Source of the DNA: Corallochytrium limacisporum | Taxonomy: Eukaryota > Opisthokonta | Length of the DNA stretch: 64,000 nucleotides | Direction: 5' to 3' | Assembly: GCA_002811645.1 (NCBI GenBank) | Contig: PDIP01000020.1 | Coordinates: 90,939-154,938, forward strand | In this document: one piece after another, positions 1-13,069 of the stretch | How the letters are laid out: each line of letters opens with the position of its first letter | How positions within the stretch are numbered: position 1 is the first letter of the stretch | Made by a program: the position numbers and the translations under genes | Notes under the pieces: model-generated | Told to the model about the DNA's origin: nothing | The model's input: the letters and a program-made list of their open reading frames with translations, nothing else | The model's database searches: none

Positions 1-1686
1 CTCCCCTCCCTCCCCTTCCTCTCCCCGTTTTCTCTCTTCTGCCTTTCACTCCCTTTCTCCCTCACCGTCTTCGACCCTCTATTTTTTGGATCCCCCTTTC
101 TCATCAACTCCAAAAGAGTATTCGTGGGTTTTTTTCGAGGAAAGTGTTCCTTCACCTGCAATTTCCCGGCATCAAGAACTTATTCGGTTGCTGGGCTCGG
201 AGACCACAGTTAGCGGCTTGCTGTGGGCGCCTATTCTGGATTTCCCCTCTTGCGGCTTCCCGCTCCTTGTCCATTTTGTCCATTGACGCTCGCTCCACCT
301 TCAGAATTCTTTAAATTCTTCGTGGGCTGCTGCGATATTGCGGGGAATGATAGAAGCACGGAGACGGTTTCACCGTTTTCAAAATTTTCAGCAGTACTGG
401 AGCGCAAGGAGACGAAGGGCTAGGGACGAGAGCAAGCGCGATGCAGCCAGCCATATCAAATGGAGCTATTTCACTAAATTTGAAAAAAAAAGTTCGCGCG
501 TCCGTCCGATAGCTAAAGGGACAACACCTAGCACTAGCAGAAACGGAGCTGAGCTGATAGTCACCAGTTTTTTGAAGCTTACTGAATTAAAGTTCACATT
601 GGGCTCTGAAGGATGCCATAAATGCCACATCATGGGCCCGGTCACACCCACCACTAATTGGAAAGGAAGGAAGAGATTGGAGAGATGAGAAAGGACACAA
701 TGAGCTGGGAATAAGCAGAACAACGAGCGAGCGCGGTGGGGAAGGTGGCGAGTGGAGGGTGAACAAGGAGATAAAGCCAACCCATTATGCGTGAATCGTC
801 GTAGGATTCGTCTCTTGTCCAAAAAGGACTGAACAGGAAGGAAAAGGAAAAGGAGAATCGCGAGGAAAACTATGGAGCTTGAGACGAAACGCGGAACAAT
901 TTCACACAAGTTCGTACGCAAAATAGTGTATCCGAATAGTATTCTATAATTGGGGGATGACTCTTTTCATGAAGTTCTACTACGTTTGAAACCGGTTTGT
1001 ATCCCAGCCACTAAATAACAAAAAAAACACTATCTTGCCAACCTACCCACAGAGGAAAGAACAAGGTCGTGGCCGGGTACGGACGGGTAAGGTGGAATGC
1101 AATTTTGTAACACAGAGAGAGATAGTTGGACACTCTCATGAGCCCATACAACCCAGTCAGTGGCGGGGAAATGCAATTTTTGAGAGTTGCCCTCTCGTGG
1201 CATTCCCCGGGGATTTATGTCGCAGGTCCGGTACCTTGACGGGTCGACCATCAAATTTTCGCAATTAGAGTGTATGATAGTTGTCTGACACCCAACAGTG
1301 AAAATGTTTCACGAAATTGATGTCGCCTGCTGCGCATCATCAGAAGTTTACCCTCAGTGTCCCTCGCCAAAGTTAGAAAGAAAGTCCGGAGCTCCATTTA
1401 TTTTGATGGCGCCGAATTCCATAGATTCATTGCAGTCGACACAGGGTTCGAGAGTATTAAGCTTCGAAATTCGAACACTGGGCAGTTGCCTCTTTTACAC
1501 AACTCTCTGGTTACTCTTTGAAGAAGGTGCCACACCAAAATTTCCCAGAGCAACAGAGAGGTTACAGAGACAGCGGAATCAGAGAAAGATTGATAGGTGG
1601 AATGAATGGGAACTGTTTAGTATAGATCAGGTATAACAAATGGAAAAGATATCATCCCGAAATCGCATTCTTTTCCCAACAGCGTA

Positions 1687-1717
1687 CATAGCCAGAAAGA
1701 ACGACCGTCTGGCTATG
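1687..1717. repeat. Inverted repeat, 10-bp perfect arms
   Basis: The arms CATAGCCAGA (1687-1696) and TCTGGCTATG (1708-1717) are perfect reverse complements around an 11-nt spacer. It lies in the gene desert with no adjacent gene, so its function is unknown. Confidence 0.6.
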
Positions 1718-4621
1718 AGTCTTGGTGTTCTCATTCATTTATGTCCCTTCATCGTTCGTCTTTCGTTTCGTCGGATTTAAAACTCACAGGCGCCTATCAA
1801 GCATTCCGGTACTATATGAATACTATGTGGGGGCGGACCAATGATGAAGAAGTACGAATAACAACAAGTCAAGAACGTCAAAGGCACACGGGAGGGGAGA
1901 ACAAAGAGATATAGCGTTTGAACACAAAGAGGAGATACCAATGAAACATATCCACTGAAGATCAACTTTGGTGGAGACGGAACGAAATCAAGGAATGATA
2001 AATAGCAAGAGAACATAAAAAGATCAGAACGAGTAGCTTCTCTCCTCCAAAGGCGATACCTACATTCCTCCGACGCAAGAATGAACGCAAACGATGCGAG
2101 ACCGACGAGGGATTTCTCCGGACGATTCTCTCCGGTTCATCAAGAGCATCAGCAGTGTCTCCCCATAGCCATCAATGGCCATGCAATACGCGCGCACCAT
2201 CACAGGAAGCACATGATAGAGTGCTCAGTATGCGGTTTGCTCCAGCGCCCTCTCGCTTTCTGACTTTCCTACTATTGCCCCAATTCTCCCTGATTTCTCT
2301 CCTGGCACTCTGAGTTCCTCTGCGCTTCTCCCATCAGAAATGCTCTCTCCTGACTGCTTTCCCCCTTTTCCCATCAGGTAGAAATAGAGGGGAAAGGTGA
2401 GGGGGGCAAAGGGGGTAAGGGGGCGACAAGCGCTGGCACGCTTAGTACGAACTTTTACAACCTTTGCGGTTGCAGCCAGAGGGGTCCCCAACTATTTCCT
2501 GTCGGAAAGGAAATACAAGGAAAACATGCGCAGATTAACAAGGGGCCAGAAGTGCCAAGGGGGGTGGCCGTGGATGCGAGAGAATAAGGGCCGGAACTAT
2601 GAAGTTAAGTACGAAATAAACAGAAGCAGCAAGACAACGGCCCAACACAAATTTGGTGCTGTTGATGAAATGCGAAAAGTGAATACAGTAGTAGATAATA
2701 TATTACCGATAGACGGAAACCGCGCAAGATTGTGCGCCCCGCAGTGAGTGTCCTTTTCCTGCATGTTCATGCTCAACCGAGTCCCCAAAGGACATGTCCT
2801 CAAACTGACCTCTATCCATTGCAGAGAATCAGACATGTATGGAAGGCGCATAACCTCACACCCACAATAAATCCCAAAGTGGCGTGTTAAAACGCAAATT
2901 TACACAGAGAGACACGTACACAGTTGTTCGAGCTCTGAAGAACTTCATCCACCATCAACACCATCTGTGCCTATCATCATCAACAACAGACACCATCAAC
3001 AATACCCGCACAGATTCATTTTCTCATCAGCATCAACACCACACATCCACCATCTTCCCACTGGTTGCGGATGCACATGGCATGGCCCGACAGAACATAT
3101 AGACAGTGGAACACTAGGATCCTGATTGACGGTCAACACTTTTACGGCACCAATTTGTTCGACGCAACAACTTACAACCGAAAAGCGCACAGCCATAGAG
3201 GTATCAGCGTCATCAGCCGTTTATGTACGGCCGGCGCATCCACGCGCTGAAATAATGAGGCTAACCATGTGGAGCTACGGGCGGAGCGTTACCCCCGCTC
3301 ATGTTCAAAAGCATGCTGAGAACATTTGAACACAAGCCACCAAATCAAGGTCCAGAACCAGGCACACAACGGGCCGCACATCGCATTTACGCACGCGAAC
3401 AACCGCACCACACAACAACCATTTTGTCAGCCCATGTTGCACGGCAAGATCCATCCACCAGGTGCCATAACCGTACCATACCCTCAATTGGGGATGTACA
3501 TTTTTGTAGCCCATCAAAGACCTTCCCCATTAATCTCCACCGCAGCAACTTTCCCTATCGTCCATTCCGTCCGGTCCCCACTCCCATTTTTCCTCTCTTC
3601 CTCCCGTGCTTCCTATTCAATCGTCGCCTATCCTATCCGATCCTATCCTGCCTTTCATTTGGGTCTGTAATTATTCTTCCGTCTTTAAGCTCATTTTCCG
3701 TCTAAGCATTACTCCTTTCCTATAAATCTGCGGCAATGTCGGCTGCTCGCTTGAGTTGCGCCGTGCAGCAGAATTGCTACCAGGACAAACGAGAAGGTGC
3801 AATGTTTTAGTTACGTCTCCACTTGCTGGTGATGAAATTAATTCTCGACCATGTTGTGGCTGTCTCATAATTGCAACTTCTCCCTCAAGCACCAATTATG
3901 TGTATGCTATGAGCTGTACCGAAAATCAAGTAAGCATGGAGGAAGGATGGAAGGGACACTCATGCACCTCGAAAGATGTATGCCGCTCCGGCCGGTAATA
4001 GATGGCGCGTCCTTCTATTCTCCGATTTGCAGCTGGCTTTTGGTGTACACATCGTGACCGCCGCCGGTCTGATGTTCAGCAAAGCTTCCGTGTCAGTACC
4101 ATTCATAAACCGATCCAGTTGGCGAACTACTTAAGAACGTTTTGGGCAAAGTGAGCAGCGAAAAAATCGATAGCAGACAAGAGATGCAACTAGCATATCA
4201 CAGGCCCCAAGTCAGGATAACCTTTTGAACCAATGTCATATGAGAATCGATTCCGAAAGGACAGTGGGAATGCCTACGTTGCTGCTGACTTGCTCGCAAG
4301 AACGAATCCTGGTAAACGGCTGAGTCCCGACCTACGCCAATCATTGTTGTGCGTATTCACGGCGTCAGAAAATGCTAAGATCGAGGGTGTGTTCGAGTAG
4401 ATTTGATTTGTTCTTAGTGTTTGTTAAGGATAGGGTAGGTCAGCAAACTCCGAAACCTGAGGGCGGCCGCTCTTGGGACGAGCTCACAGGTGAATTCGAT
4501 AGAAACGACGAAGAAAAGTAATTTCAGTACCATATTGGATCACGGCAGCTGTCCGGGCACCCCAGGAGCTTCTGACCGCAGAACGACTTCTGTAAAAAAT
4601 TGACAGCACTACAGTCTAACG

Positions 4622-4650
4622 CTGTATTAGTTTCCTCGGCTCTAATACAG
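4622..4650. repeat. Inverted repeat, 9-bp perfect arms
   Basis: CTGTATTAG (4622-4630) is matched by CTAATACAG (4642-4650) across an 11-nt spacer. The arm and spacer lengths are like those of the repeat at 1687-1717, but the sequence differs. No gene is nearby. Confidence 0.55.
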
Positions 4651-7600
4651 GGACACTGTGCACGGAATGTCCATCGGTTATAGCAAACATAGACCCAAAA
4701 GGATGTGGGCGATCAACCGCACACACTTCAGTACCCTCGTGAACCACGCACTATTGAAGGTTGCCATTGTGTAATGAGCAACGGGGACCAGTTTTCATTT
4801 TTCAAAGACACAATTGCTCATTGTAATAACCTCCGTGAACGAGAATGACATTTTCGGCAGCAACTCTGGCGTGTGTGGACCTAAAAAATATCAAGCAGAG
4901 GAAAAAAAAGTCAGTCAAGAACGGCAGCAAACAAAATTTCTTCATTGTGTACTTCCATTGTGGTAAATTCAAAAAGGGACTCACACGGGCATAAATTATT
5001 CACTCTATTCTGGCTTTTCCTCTCCAATTAAGCATTGTATATTTGCAGCTGCTCAACAAAGTGTGTCATATCCATTTAAATTCTTCTGCGACCGGGTACA
5101 GGCGGAATCCATCTAGCATTACGTGATGGAAGTATAGAGTAGTGACAGGTCTTGTTCGTTAAGCAGCGCCTTTAGATAGAGTTCTCAGTTGATGTCCGCA
5201 GTCACTTTGACTAGATAGTCCAAATACGGGGCAGAACAAAGCGGGAGATCTTCCCGCAGACCATGAAAATTTCTACGTAGCTTGCACGCCGGAGTTGAAG
5301 GATGGGGATTTGGTTACCATACAGATGATTGGGTTTTGTGCAGTTTGTATTGTCGGAGTTCGTGAAGCGGCGCTGGCTCCCATAGGGGCTGTGGATGTGT
5401 GTCAGGGCCTGTGCCACGGAATTGAATTGTTGCCGTAGTCAATATCCAGCAGACTATGACCTCATATACAGCGCTGTCCTGCGGTCGGCTGATTAGGTGC
5501 GCTTCTCTGGCCGTCTCGGACAGAAAGAGAATTAAATTTGCCGTTGCCCAGGGCCAAGCCAACTGGTCCGATTGCTGGCAAACATCTGACTCGGCGCTCA
5601 GAAATAGATCAAGTGTGGTGATCCAAACTGGTGGACGGTGTCTGGTCAGTGGCAATAGAAAACCTTCGTTCCTTCACCTTATGGTCAGTTTGGGAGGGCT
5701 CTGTAGGCTATCTGGCCACGATCACAGCTCCGTCCCGCGTCGCCAAAACAAGAAACCGTTGCAGAAATCGTTATTGAAAGATTAAGGGTTCTGTGCGGAC
5801 TCTAGAACATGTTTTTACGATACCATCAGAACTGTGATAGTTTGCTGAGTAGATACGCCTAGCAGTGCATGCAGAACACATTAATGTAGAAGTGGACTAT
5901 GCTAGCACAGCCATATCCCAATTCCAACACGATTCGCAGGGCTCGATTGAGGACATTTTCATCAAGAAATCAGTTGGCTGATAAACATATGCAGACAGGA
6001 AATCTATCGTCATCACGAAGGATCAGCAATGGAAGCTGCTGCAGAACTGATATGATTCTGGAACATGGAGCATCCAAGAACTTGCAAGCCGACTTCGCGA
6101 CGTTGTACAGGGAACGTAATGCATTTGTATTCTGCAAACACTGTCCAGATCCCTATATGTGATTGCACTGCGCAAGATCCTCATGCTGCGACCGACTTTG
6201 TGTAGGCGCTGAGAGTATGTTTATTGGTTACCAGTTGCAGAGCTGTTTCATTTTCTCTGGTCCGCCGAATTCGTCCCATTGTACGATTTGTAGACAATGC
6301 GATTGTAGAAAGTAGCACTGTAGAAGACTCTGGTTCTTACGACTACAGAGAAGGCACGATCGTGCTCTCCTCTGGGTAGCGGTGTATGGTAGGTTTGTCA
6401 TTTCAGATCTTCTCCCAGACACAGCCGGATGTTCAACTAAGACAGGGCCTGACGCCAAATGGGTCTGCTGCCGGTTCTGCTGCTAATTTAACTTGCGGTG
6501 ATGATGTCGAGGTCATAACTGGAAGCTTCCAGGGCCTACTTGCCCTCAGCATGGAGTCGCATCCATACATTTTCATACTAGAGACACTGTAACCCGCAAA
6601 AATTGCGCATGCAACTGTGGAAACAGTCCTTTGTGTGGGTTTGAAGAGCTGCCACAAGGTTCCAAATGGGTACGCCATGACGAATGCCAGTGACGGAACA
6701 CAGTGGGAGTCCCTAGACTCCAGGAACGTTAACGGGCGGGGGAGGAGCACGGCCACCAGACACGAAAGCCAACCGATCCATTATTGAACCATGAGACCCG
6801 GTGCTGGAGACTGAACGAAAATAGGAGAGAGATCGACGATTTACGATGTCGAATAAATTACCTTCTCCGTCAAAACTCTGCCATTAACTTGTTCGTGTGC
6901 CCCTTGCTTTGACTTTACGAGCGCACATAAGTCATGCATTCATTCATTCATGCAATGCAACCTACGGCGTCCGGCGTCCGCACACTAATGTTCAACAGTA
7001 CGGCTTGTATCGGATTGTTAACCGGAAACGAAGGAGGCTTTTCGCAATTCTCTGCTTGATTGATTTGTTCATTAAAATTCATTCTTGGCACGGCGCGCGC
7101 ACAGGGCTGTGGGGTTTCACAATGGCTTCTAGCTGTGACTACAGATGGTTTCCCCATATCTCTTCTCGTACGATGTGTCCATCATCCGCCAGCAATTTGC
7201 AAACGAAGAAACAAGTCATAATCGAGTTGCCATATACGAGTTCGGGTGTTGTTTCGGCTCGTTTGGCAGTCCGTCCTTTCTCTTATGCAGTCTTTCGTAG
7301 GAACAAGAAGAATGAGAGATCGCAAAAGGCAAACATCTGTAGTAGTAAACGTCAAAACACACAAATATAGGCAGTTTTTTGATTTCTAGCATCAATGTAC
7401 AGGAACGTATCTAGAGGTTAACATTTGTCTTTCCTTGCCGATCTGCCCGTCCCATTGTCCCTTCGTATTCGTCTTCTTTTTGTGTATATATTCGTCGCTG
7501 TCGTCGTCGCCCTTCTCTATCTTAAGCCGCTTTATCAAATTCTTAACGAAGCTTTTTCAGTTTTGTCGGGTAGGGACTGTTCGAGGGAATGATGAGCGCG

Positions 7601-8398
7601 ACCTTCCACTTCTCAACAGGTCACTCCCTTGAACACCCACAGACATAGACATACCAACAGCACACATGTATATCTGGATGAAAGTGATAGCAGAATCTCT
7701 ACTATTCGGCGCTGTTGGTGTATTCATTATCCGACCCGCGTGCGCAAGCGTCTGGATAAACGTTGTGAGAACGTTGCTGAAGTAATTTCTGGGATATGTG
7801 TTACACCAGAAGGTTGCGGCTTTGCTAATTGTATTCTTTCTGATGAATAGTTTGGGAGATGTAGTCGAGCAGCACGGCATCGTGTTCTTGCTTATTCCCA
7901 GATTCTGTGGCTCTGTTTCAAAATGCCTACACATTTTTGCCACTCGCTCGAATGCCTTCCAGGTTTACTGCTATGTTTAGAGCGAGGCTGCACTTTTTCT
8001 TCTGAAATGGATACAGACTCAGACGAGGATGCGTTGTGGGCTCTCCTACAGACCTTGTCTGCCGTCGATGGCGATGAAGAAAAGATTGATGAGTTTTGAT
8101 TTGGGTGATGTATGTGGTATGGATGATGGAAAGGAAGGGGGTTGCGACCGATTCCACGTATGATATGTATGTCTCGGACTCAAAACAGCGGGGATATTAG
8201 TGATGAAACGAAAACGCCCCATCCGCAACGTGCAGGTGCATCCGGCGCCAATCCGTGGACAAAATTTCTCAATTGCCTTATCCTCACTTCTGTGGGTCTT
8301 CCCTGTCACCTGAGAGAAACCTTGCGGGAATCACCTCACTTCTGATGGCATATTCGTCTGTGTGCCCGTGCAGCTTCTATGCCGTTGTGTCTGGACAA

Positions 8399-8423
8399 TG
8401 GTGGTGGTGGTGGTGGTGGTGGT
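8399..8423 (+). repeat. (TGG)n trinucleotide microsatellite
   Basis: This is an uninterrupted TGG/GGT tract of about eight units inside the gene desert. No open frame of interest runs through it, so it looks like an ordinary simple repeat. Confidence 0.85.
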
Positions 8424-11400
8424 GAGCATAATGAATTCCGTATTACCGGAACGAGAATCCTCTTGGCGTGCCAGAGGCCAACTTTGTCCGAGTATACAAC
8501 TGGGGGATACGGGTGAACCTCGCGCACATCTCTAACTGTCTGCAACTTATATTGGACTATTTGAGAATGTGTGAAAATTGTTGCAGACTACAAAAAAATT
8601 CAAATTCAAAATATCGGAAGTTCGGGACCACTGAGGTTGGGTCGCCGTCGATATGCGATAAATAGTTTGGTAGGGCGGTCGCCACTCTACTGTCGCCTTT
8701 GCCATTTCCAAAAGAAGTTAAAGAATCTTGTGCGGTCATTCGGTGTGGCATATGGTTCCTGTTGCAAAGGAATAGCGCCACCCCCGCATCCACCCGCTAT
8801 GTGTCATTACCTTCTGACACTTCCTCGTCACCTCTCTGCTTTTGCCAAGTTTTGCGGCTTCTGACATCGTTGGTTTATTCCTTTCTCATTTCTTGAAACT
8901 CTTCGGCAAAGTCCCTTAAGGAAGGGAAAGTAATGAGGGGGTGGAATGCGCAGAGTGGAGTTATGTGATTCTATCCTGGAGAGGTATTCCGTAACGGTGT
9001 TCGAACCCTTTGGGATCCACAGACAGGAGAACACGCAAGAATATGAAGCAAATGTGAAATGGCTAGCAATTGCCATAGACATGGCCTACTACGGTAGTAA
9101 CTCTTTGGAACAGGTGGCCCTGGTATAGATAAGACGAAAACCCAAGACAGAGATAAAGGTGAAACTGTGGGGAACGGTAAGAAACCGTGGAATTGGTATT
9201 TGTATGTTTGTTCCTTCGTTTTGTCCTCCATATCTCCCTTCCTCCCCCTTTTAATAATTTGTCATATTTTCGTTGACTTTCCTTTTAATTTTTGAGGAAA
9301 TGACAGTTCCATCTCCTCCCAGCTTCCTTACGGCCAGCTCACTTGCAGCGTGCTGAGTGAAATTTCTTCAAAACGGAAACAATTTAGGACAGGAGACTAC
9401 TCCAGCCAGCAAAGCCGGTGTCTTCAAGCTCGCCAACCCCGTTACTGTACAATCCTCCTCGGAGATGGAGCTGACCATATAACGACGAAACTTGTATATT
9501 GGAATGACAAAGGATTCCAATAATTGTAGCAGAGCCATTATATATTTAGCAATACCTTTCCTCAAAATTATCACTTTTGTCCAATCCGAATTGTTTAAAA
9601 TTTTTGTCCAGCTATAACAGGATCCTGCTTGCAACAATAAGAAAGTAAGAAGAGGAAATCAGTTTAGATTGATGTACAACTTGTTCTAGGCGCTGCTTGC
9701 AACTATGTGACATATAGGTTACATTTCACTGCTGATGCATACCACCCTAGTCGAATCCAGGCAGAGGAATAGTAAAAAAGTCCATATAATTTCCATATCA
9801 ACGGTGACTTCTGAATCTCGAGTCCATTCCTTTCGTAAGCAACGTACGAGAGTGTACGAAAACATAAGTCTTGCCAAATACACCTCGTGTCCTTCTCTTC
9901 TTGACCACCGTCGTACTCGAATTCGGCCCAGTTCATTCATTATAGTGTGTGGGTCGAGAGGCTCTGTCATGAGCACTACCATGTGACGTACCAAGTTTCT
10001 CGGTGGTGCCAGTAAATGGAAAGAGAGAGACGTAGCGCAAGTGTAATTTCTTCATTAAGGAGAATACCGGACATGGTCAGAAGTGTCGAAAGACTGCAAA
10101 CTGCTGAAATCCGCCACACACCCTTTTGGGATAAAGCATGCGTGGCGCGTGCCCCACCGTGCGCCATGCAAAGGAGTAACTGGTAAGCCCCTCCTTTCTG
10201 TCGTTCATCACCAGTCCAACCTTTAGTGCCACAAAACAGCAATACATAGCCTTACCTGGTCGCCAACCGGACATTTCCAATCCAAGCGTCATTTGATGAA
10301 ACGCCACCTGTAGACTGAGAGTGACACAAGGGAAGTTGATATGTTGGAACCATTAGACTTGATGGCATATTCACCATATCCTCTTAACTCGTTTTCGTGA
10401 CGAGCGATTCCCAACGGGGCAGTGTTGTTGACGGGCCCTTACGTTGTCTCCGCCGGGCCATAGTATGGACGACTTGCAAGTATCGACAGGAAAAATTCAA
10501 ATGTCCGCTATTTGAAATTCGATCCCCTCCATCCCTCGAATGCTCTCCATGCTGAGGGCAGTTTGTACATGTTCTTACATACACAGGTTTGCCAAACAGA
10601 ACAAGGCGTTGGGCTCTACGGTTGAAAACAGAATGATTGGCTGGCGGGTCGTCAATGCTTGCGCCTCACCCTTTTGTCGAGTTCACGAAAATTCATACTA
10701 AAAAATGAATGGGCGCGAGCGAGCACAGCCATCGAAGAGTGATGTTAGTCCTTCACAGGAAAGTGGTTTCTCGTTACTTCTTTCCCCTAAGCTCTCCTTT
10801 TTTTCTCACCGGAGCATTGGCACTAACTCATTGCTATTATTGTTCTTGATTTCACCTCCTTGAGCATAGTCAATTCCAAAACTCCGAAGTTCACTACGTG
10901 CTTACATAGAGTTATCACTTGCACTTGAATGTGGCGCATGTTTCATTGGTGGAGACGATTTTGATATCAGGTGAGGCCTTTTGTATCATGTTGATCGGCC
11001 TGCCTGCTGGGTGGCTTTGCCGACCGAACCTCTGGGACATTCAACGCCAGTAACGACAGAATAATCGTTTAGTGCCAGGAGAGCCAGATGAAAATAACGA
11101 ATCTAGCCATAAAGCATCAATGAAGCATTTAGAATCCCAAGAACACCTAACGCCTTCGTCCTCCACATAAGTGGTTGGTCGTACATAGAAATCTCTATGA
11201 AGTTTTAAATCTAAAACAATTATGAACGATGCAAGTCAATGCATTTTTTTTACTTTTTCGACGTAGTGAGCAGCAGGGATCCCTTAATTCCCGGACGGTA
11301 GACAAGCTATTTGCACCAGTTTCATCCGGTGATGAAATGAATCGAATTGCATATCGTCAACTTTCATTATCACTTCCGCTTCATCAGTCCATGTGTGCAC

Positions 11401-12321
11401 CCACTCCTCAAGTCATTGTGTCCGTTCATCAATCCCAACCATCAATTCATCGAATTTTCTATTACGATGTGAAAACATGCAATTAAACTACTGACACACA
11501 CTGCATGTCTCTCCGTGGTAATCCACAACGGAGAAAATAGTTGGTGCTGCGCACATGAATTTACTACTCGAAGACCAACAAACCATCAGCTCATTTCTTA
11601 TCATATTTGACACGACCACATATCTCAGAACGCCCAACCCAGTGTGGTTATCTATCTTTTCTTCTCTTCATTTGCATTCTTTTTAGGCTGGGACCAGCGC
11701 GCACTTGTCACGGACACAGGATACAGCCATTCAACGGTCTCACCATGGTCTATCAAACCCCGAAGACATCCCAAACTACCAATACCAACGCAGGTATGGA
11801 CATCACGGAGACCCACCAATCCTTAGTCAGCGAACATTTTGGGATGTGGGTGTGAAGGGCAACTGAAAGAATTAAAATTTTGCGGTCTGCGGAGCTTTTT
11901 CGGTAGGCTGGGAGGGACATCTTTGTGAAGAAGGTATTGACTGCATACGTGTAAACTGTCTGCGCAGTTTCGCCCGCCCCCCGCGCAGCCCACTTCAGCT
12001 CGTCAATGGCGCCTTTTCCGTTTCGTCGTGGGCGGGTGTTTTGATCAACAAGGCACTACGTACGTACCCTTTATCTATGGCCCGGGCACTCATTAAAACT
12101 TGCCAAACGGATACACCCATGCAATTCCGCAAGAGGCGGAGGACAAGGCAAACCCGGCCAACTCACAAGAGTCTCCCCACAGTGCAGGACTTAGTTCAAT
12201 GTCTACTCTCTATCTGTGGGTTTTGTTTCGTTTTCCGAACGGAAAAGAGGCGCCCGAACACTCTGACCCGCGCTTTCAGACGAGCTCGGTGGGTCTCTCC
12301 GAGACACACAACAGCTGCACC

Positions 12322-12345
12322 GTCAACAGTAACTGTACTGTTGAC
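12322..12345. repeat. Near-perfect palindrome, 10-bp arms with 4-nt loop
   Basis: GTCAACAGTA and TACTGTTGAC flank a 4-nt ACTG centre. As RNA it would form a compact tetraloop hairpin; as DNA it could be a dimeric protein-binding site. No gene is recognised nearby. Confidence 0.65.
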
Positions 12346-13033
12346 ACTACTTCCATAGCCCCATATGTTCAGTTTGGGTATTCATGGATGGGGGTGTGCT
12401 GCGTTCTCAGCTCGAGCTGACACCCAAAGCAGTTTTACGCCAACAACGACCCAGCGGAATGTAAGTGAGTGCGGTTTTGGACAACTGAGACGGGATCGCC
12501 GACACTGAATATTCTGCAATTTTATATCATCGCAGGCGTTCGTGCCGCTCTCCGCTCCGCCAACTCCCATTGGAATGTTCTTGACTTAAAAACATAGGAA
12601 GTCGGTTACTCGTCTTCGCTGAAGCAGGAACCTTTTCGGGCATGGAACCTTGTCAGACTGTCTTTTCAAGCTCAGTCCCCTTCCGAGAATTTTGATTTCG
12701 GCATTATTTGTATGCAATATGTATGGATATTTACCCTATGTTTTCGAAAGCCTTCCATTTCTTCACACGTTGACTACAAGAGTTGATATGGGCTTTACAC
12801 TTACTGCTGTCACAACGAACAATCGAAACGATGCCAGGGCCCCAGTCAGTCAGAATTTGGTCACACCTTTTTCCATGCCCTTTACCGTGTCTTTCCAATT
12901 TCAGACCCTGTTCGAGCCTCACCCTCCTTCTGCGGTCCTTCCTCTCCGTTGAAAATTAGCGTTGCAATTCCACATTCTTGCTGTTTTGGCTGCAAGTCAT
13001 TAATTTTATCATAGGAAATGTACCACACTGCTA

Positions 13034-13069
13034 CCACATCTACTGACAGATGTGGCCCCAGGGCCACAT
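13034..13069. repeat. Two overlapping, mutually exclusive inverted repeats
   Basis: The first hairpin pairs CCACATCT (13034-13041) with AGATGTGG (13048-13055). The second pairs ATGTGGCCC (13050-13058) with GGGCCACAT (13061-13069). They share ATGTGG, so a transcript could form only one at a time. No adjacent gene gives a function. Confidence 0.55.

Noticed and set aside
5200-6760. Possible retrotransposon remnant in the desert
   Set aside because: I tried reverse-transcriptase and RNase H motifs in all frames of this stretch and saw none that held up.
8990-9020. B-box-like TGTTCGAACCC as a possible tRNA
   Set aside because: No A box, acceptor pairing or anticodon arm could be fitted around it; similar partial matches near 53928 and 48556 also failed.
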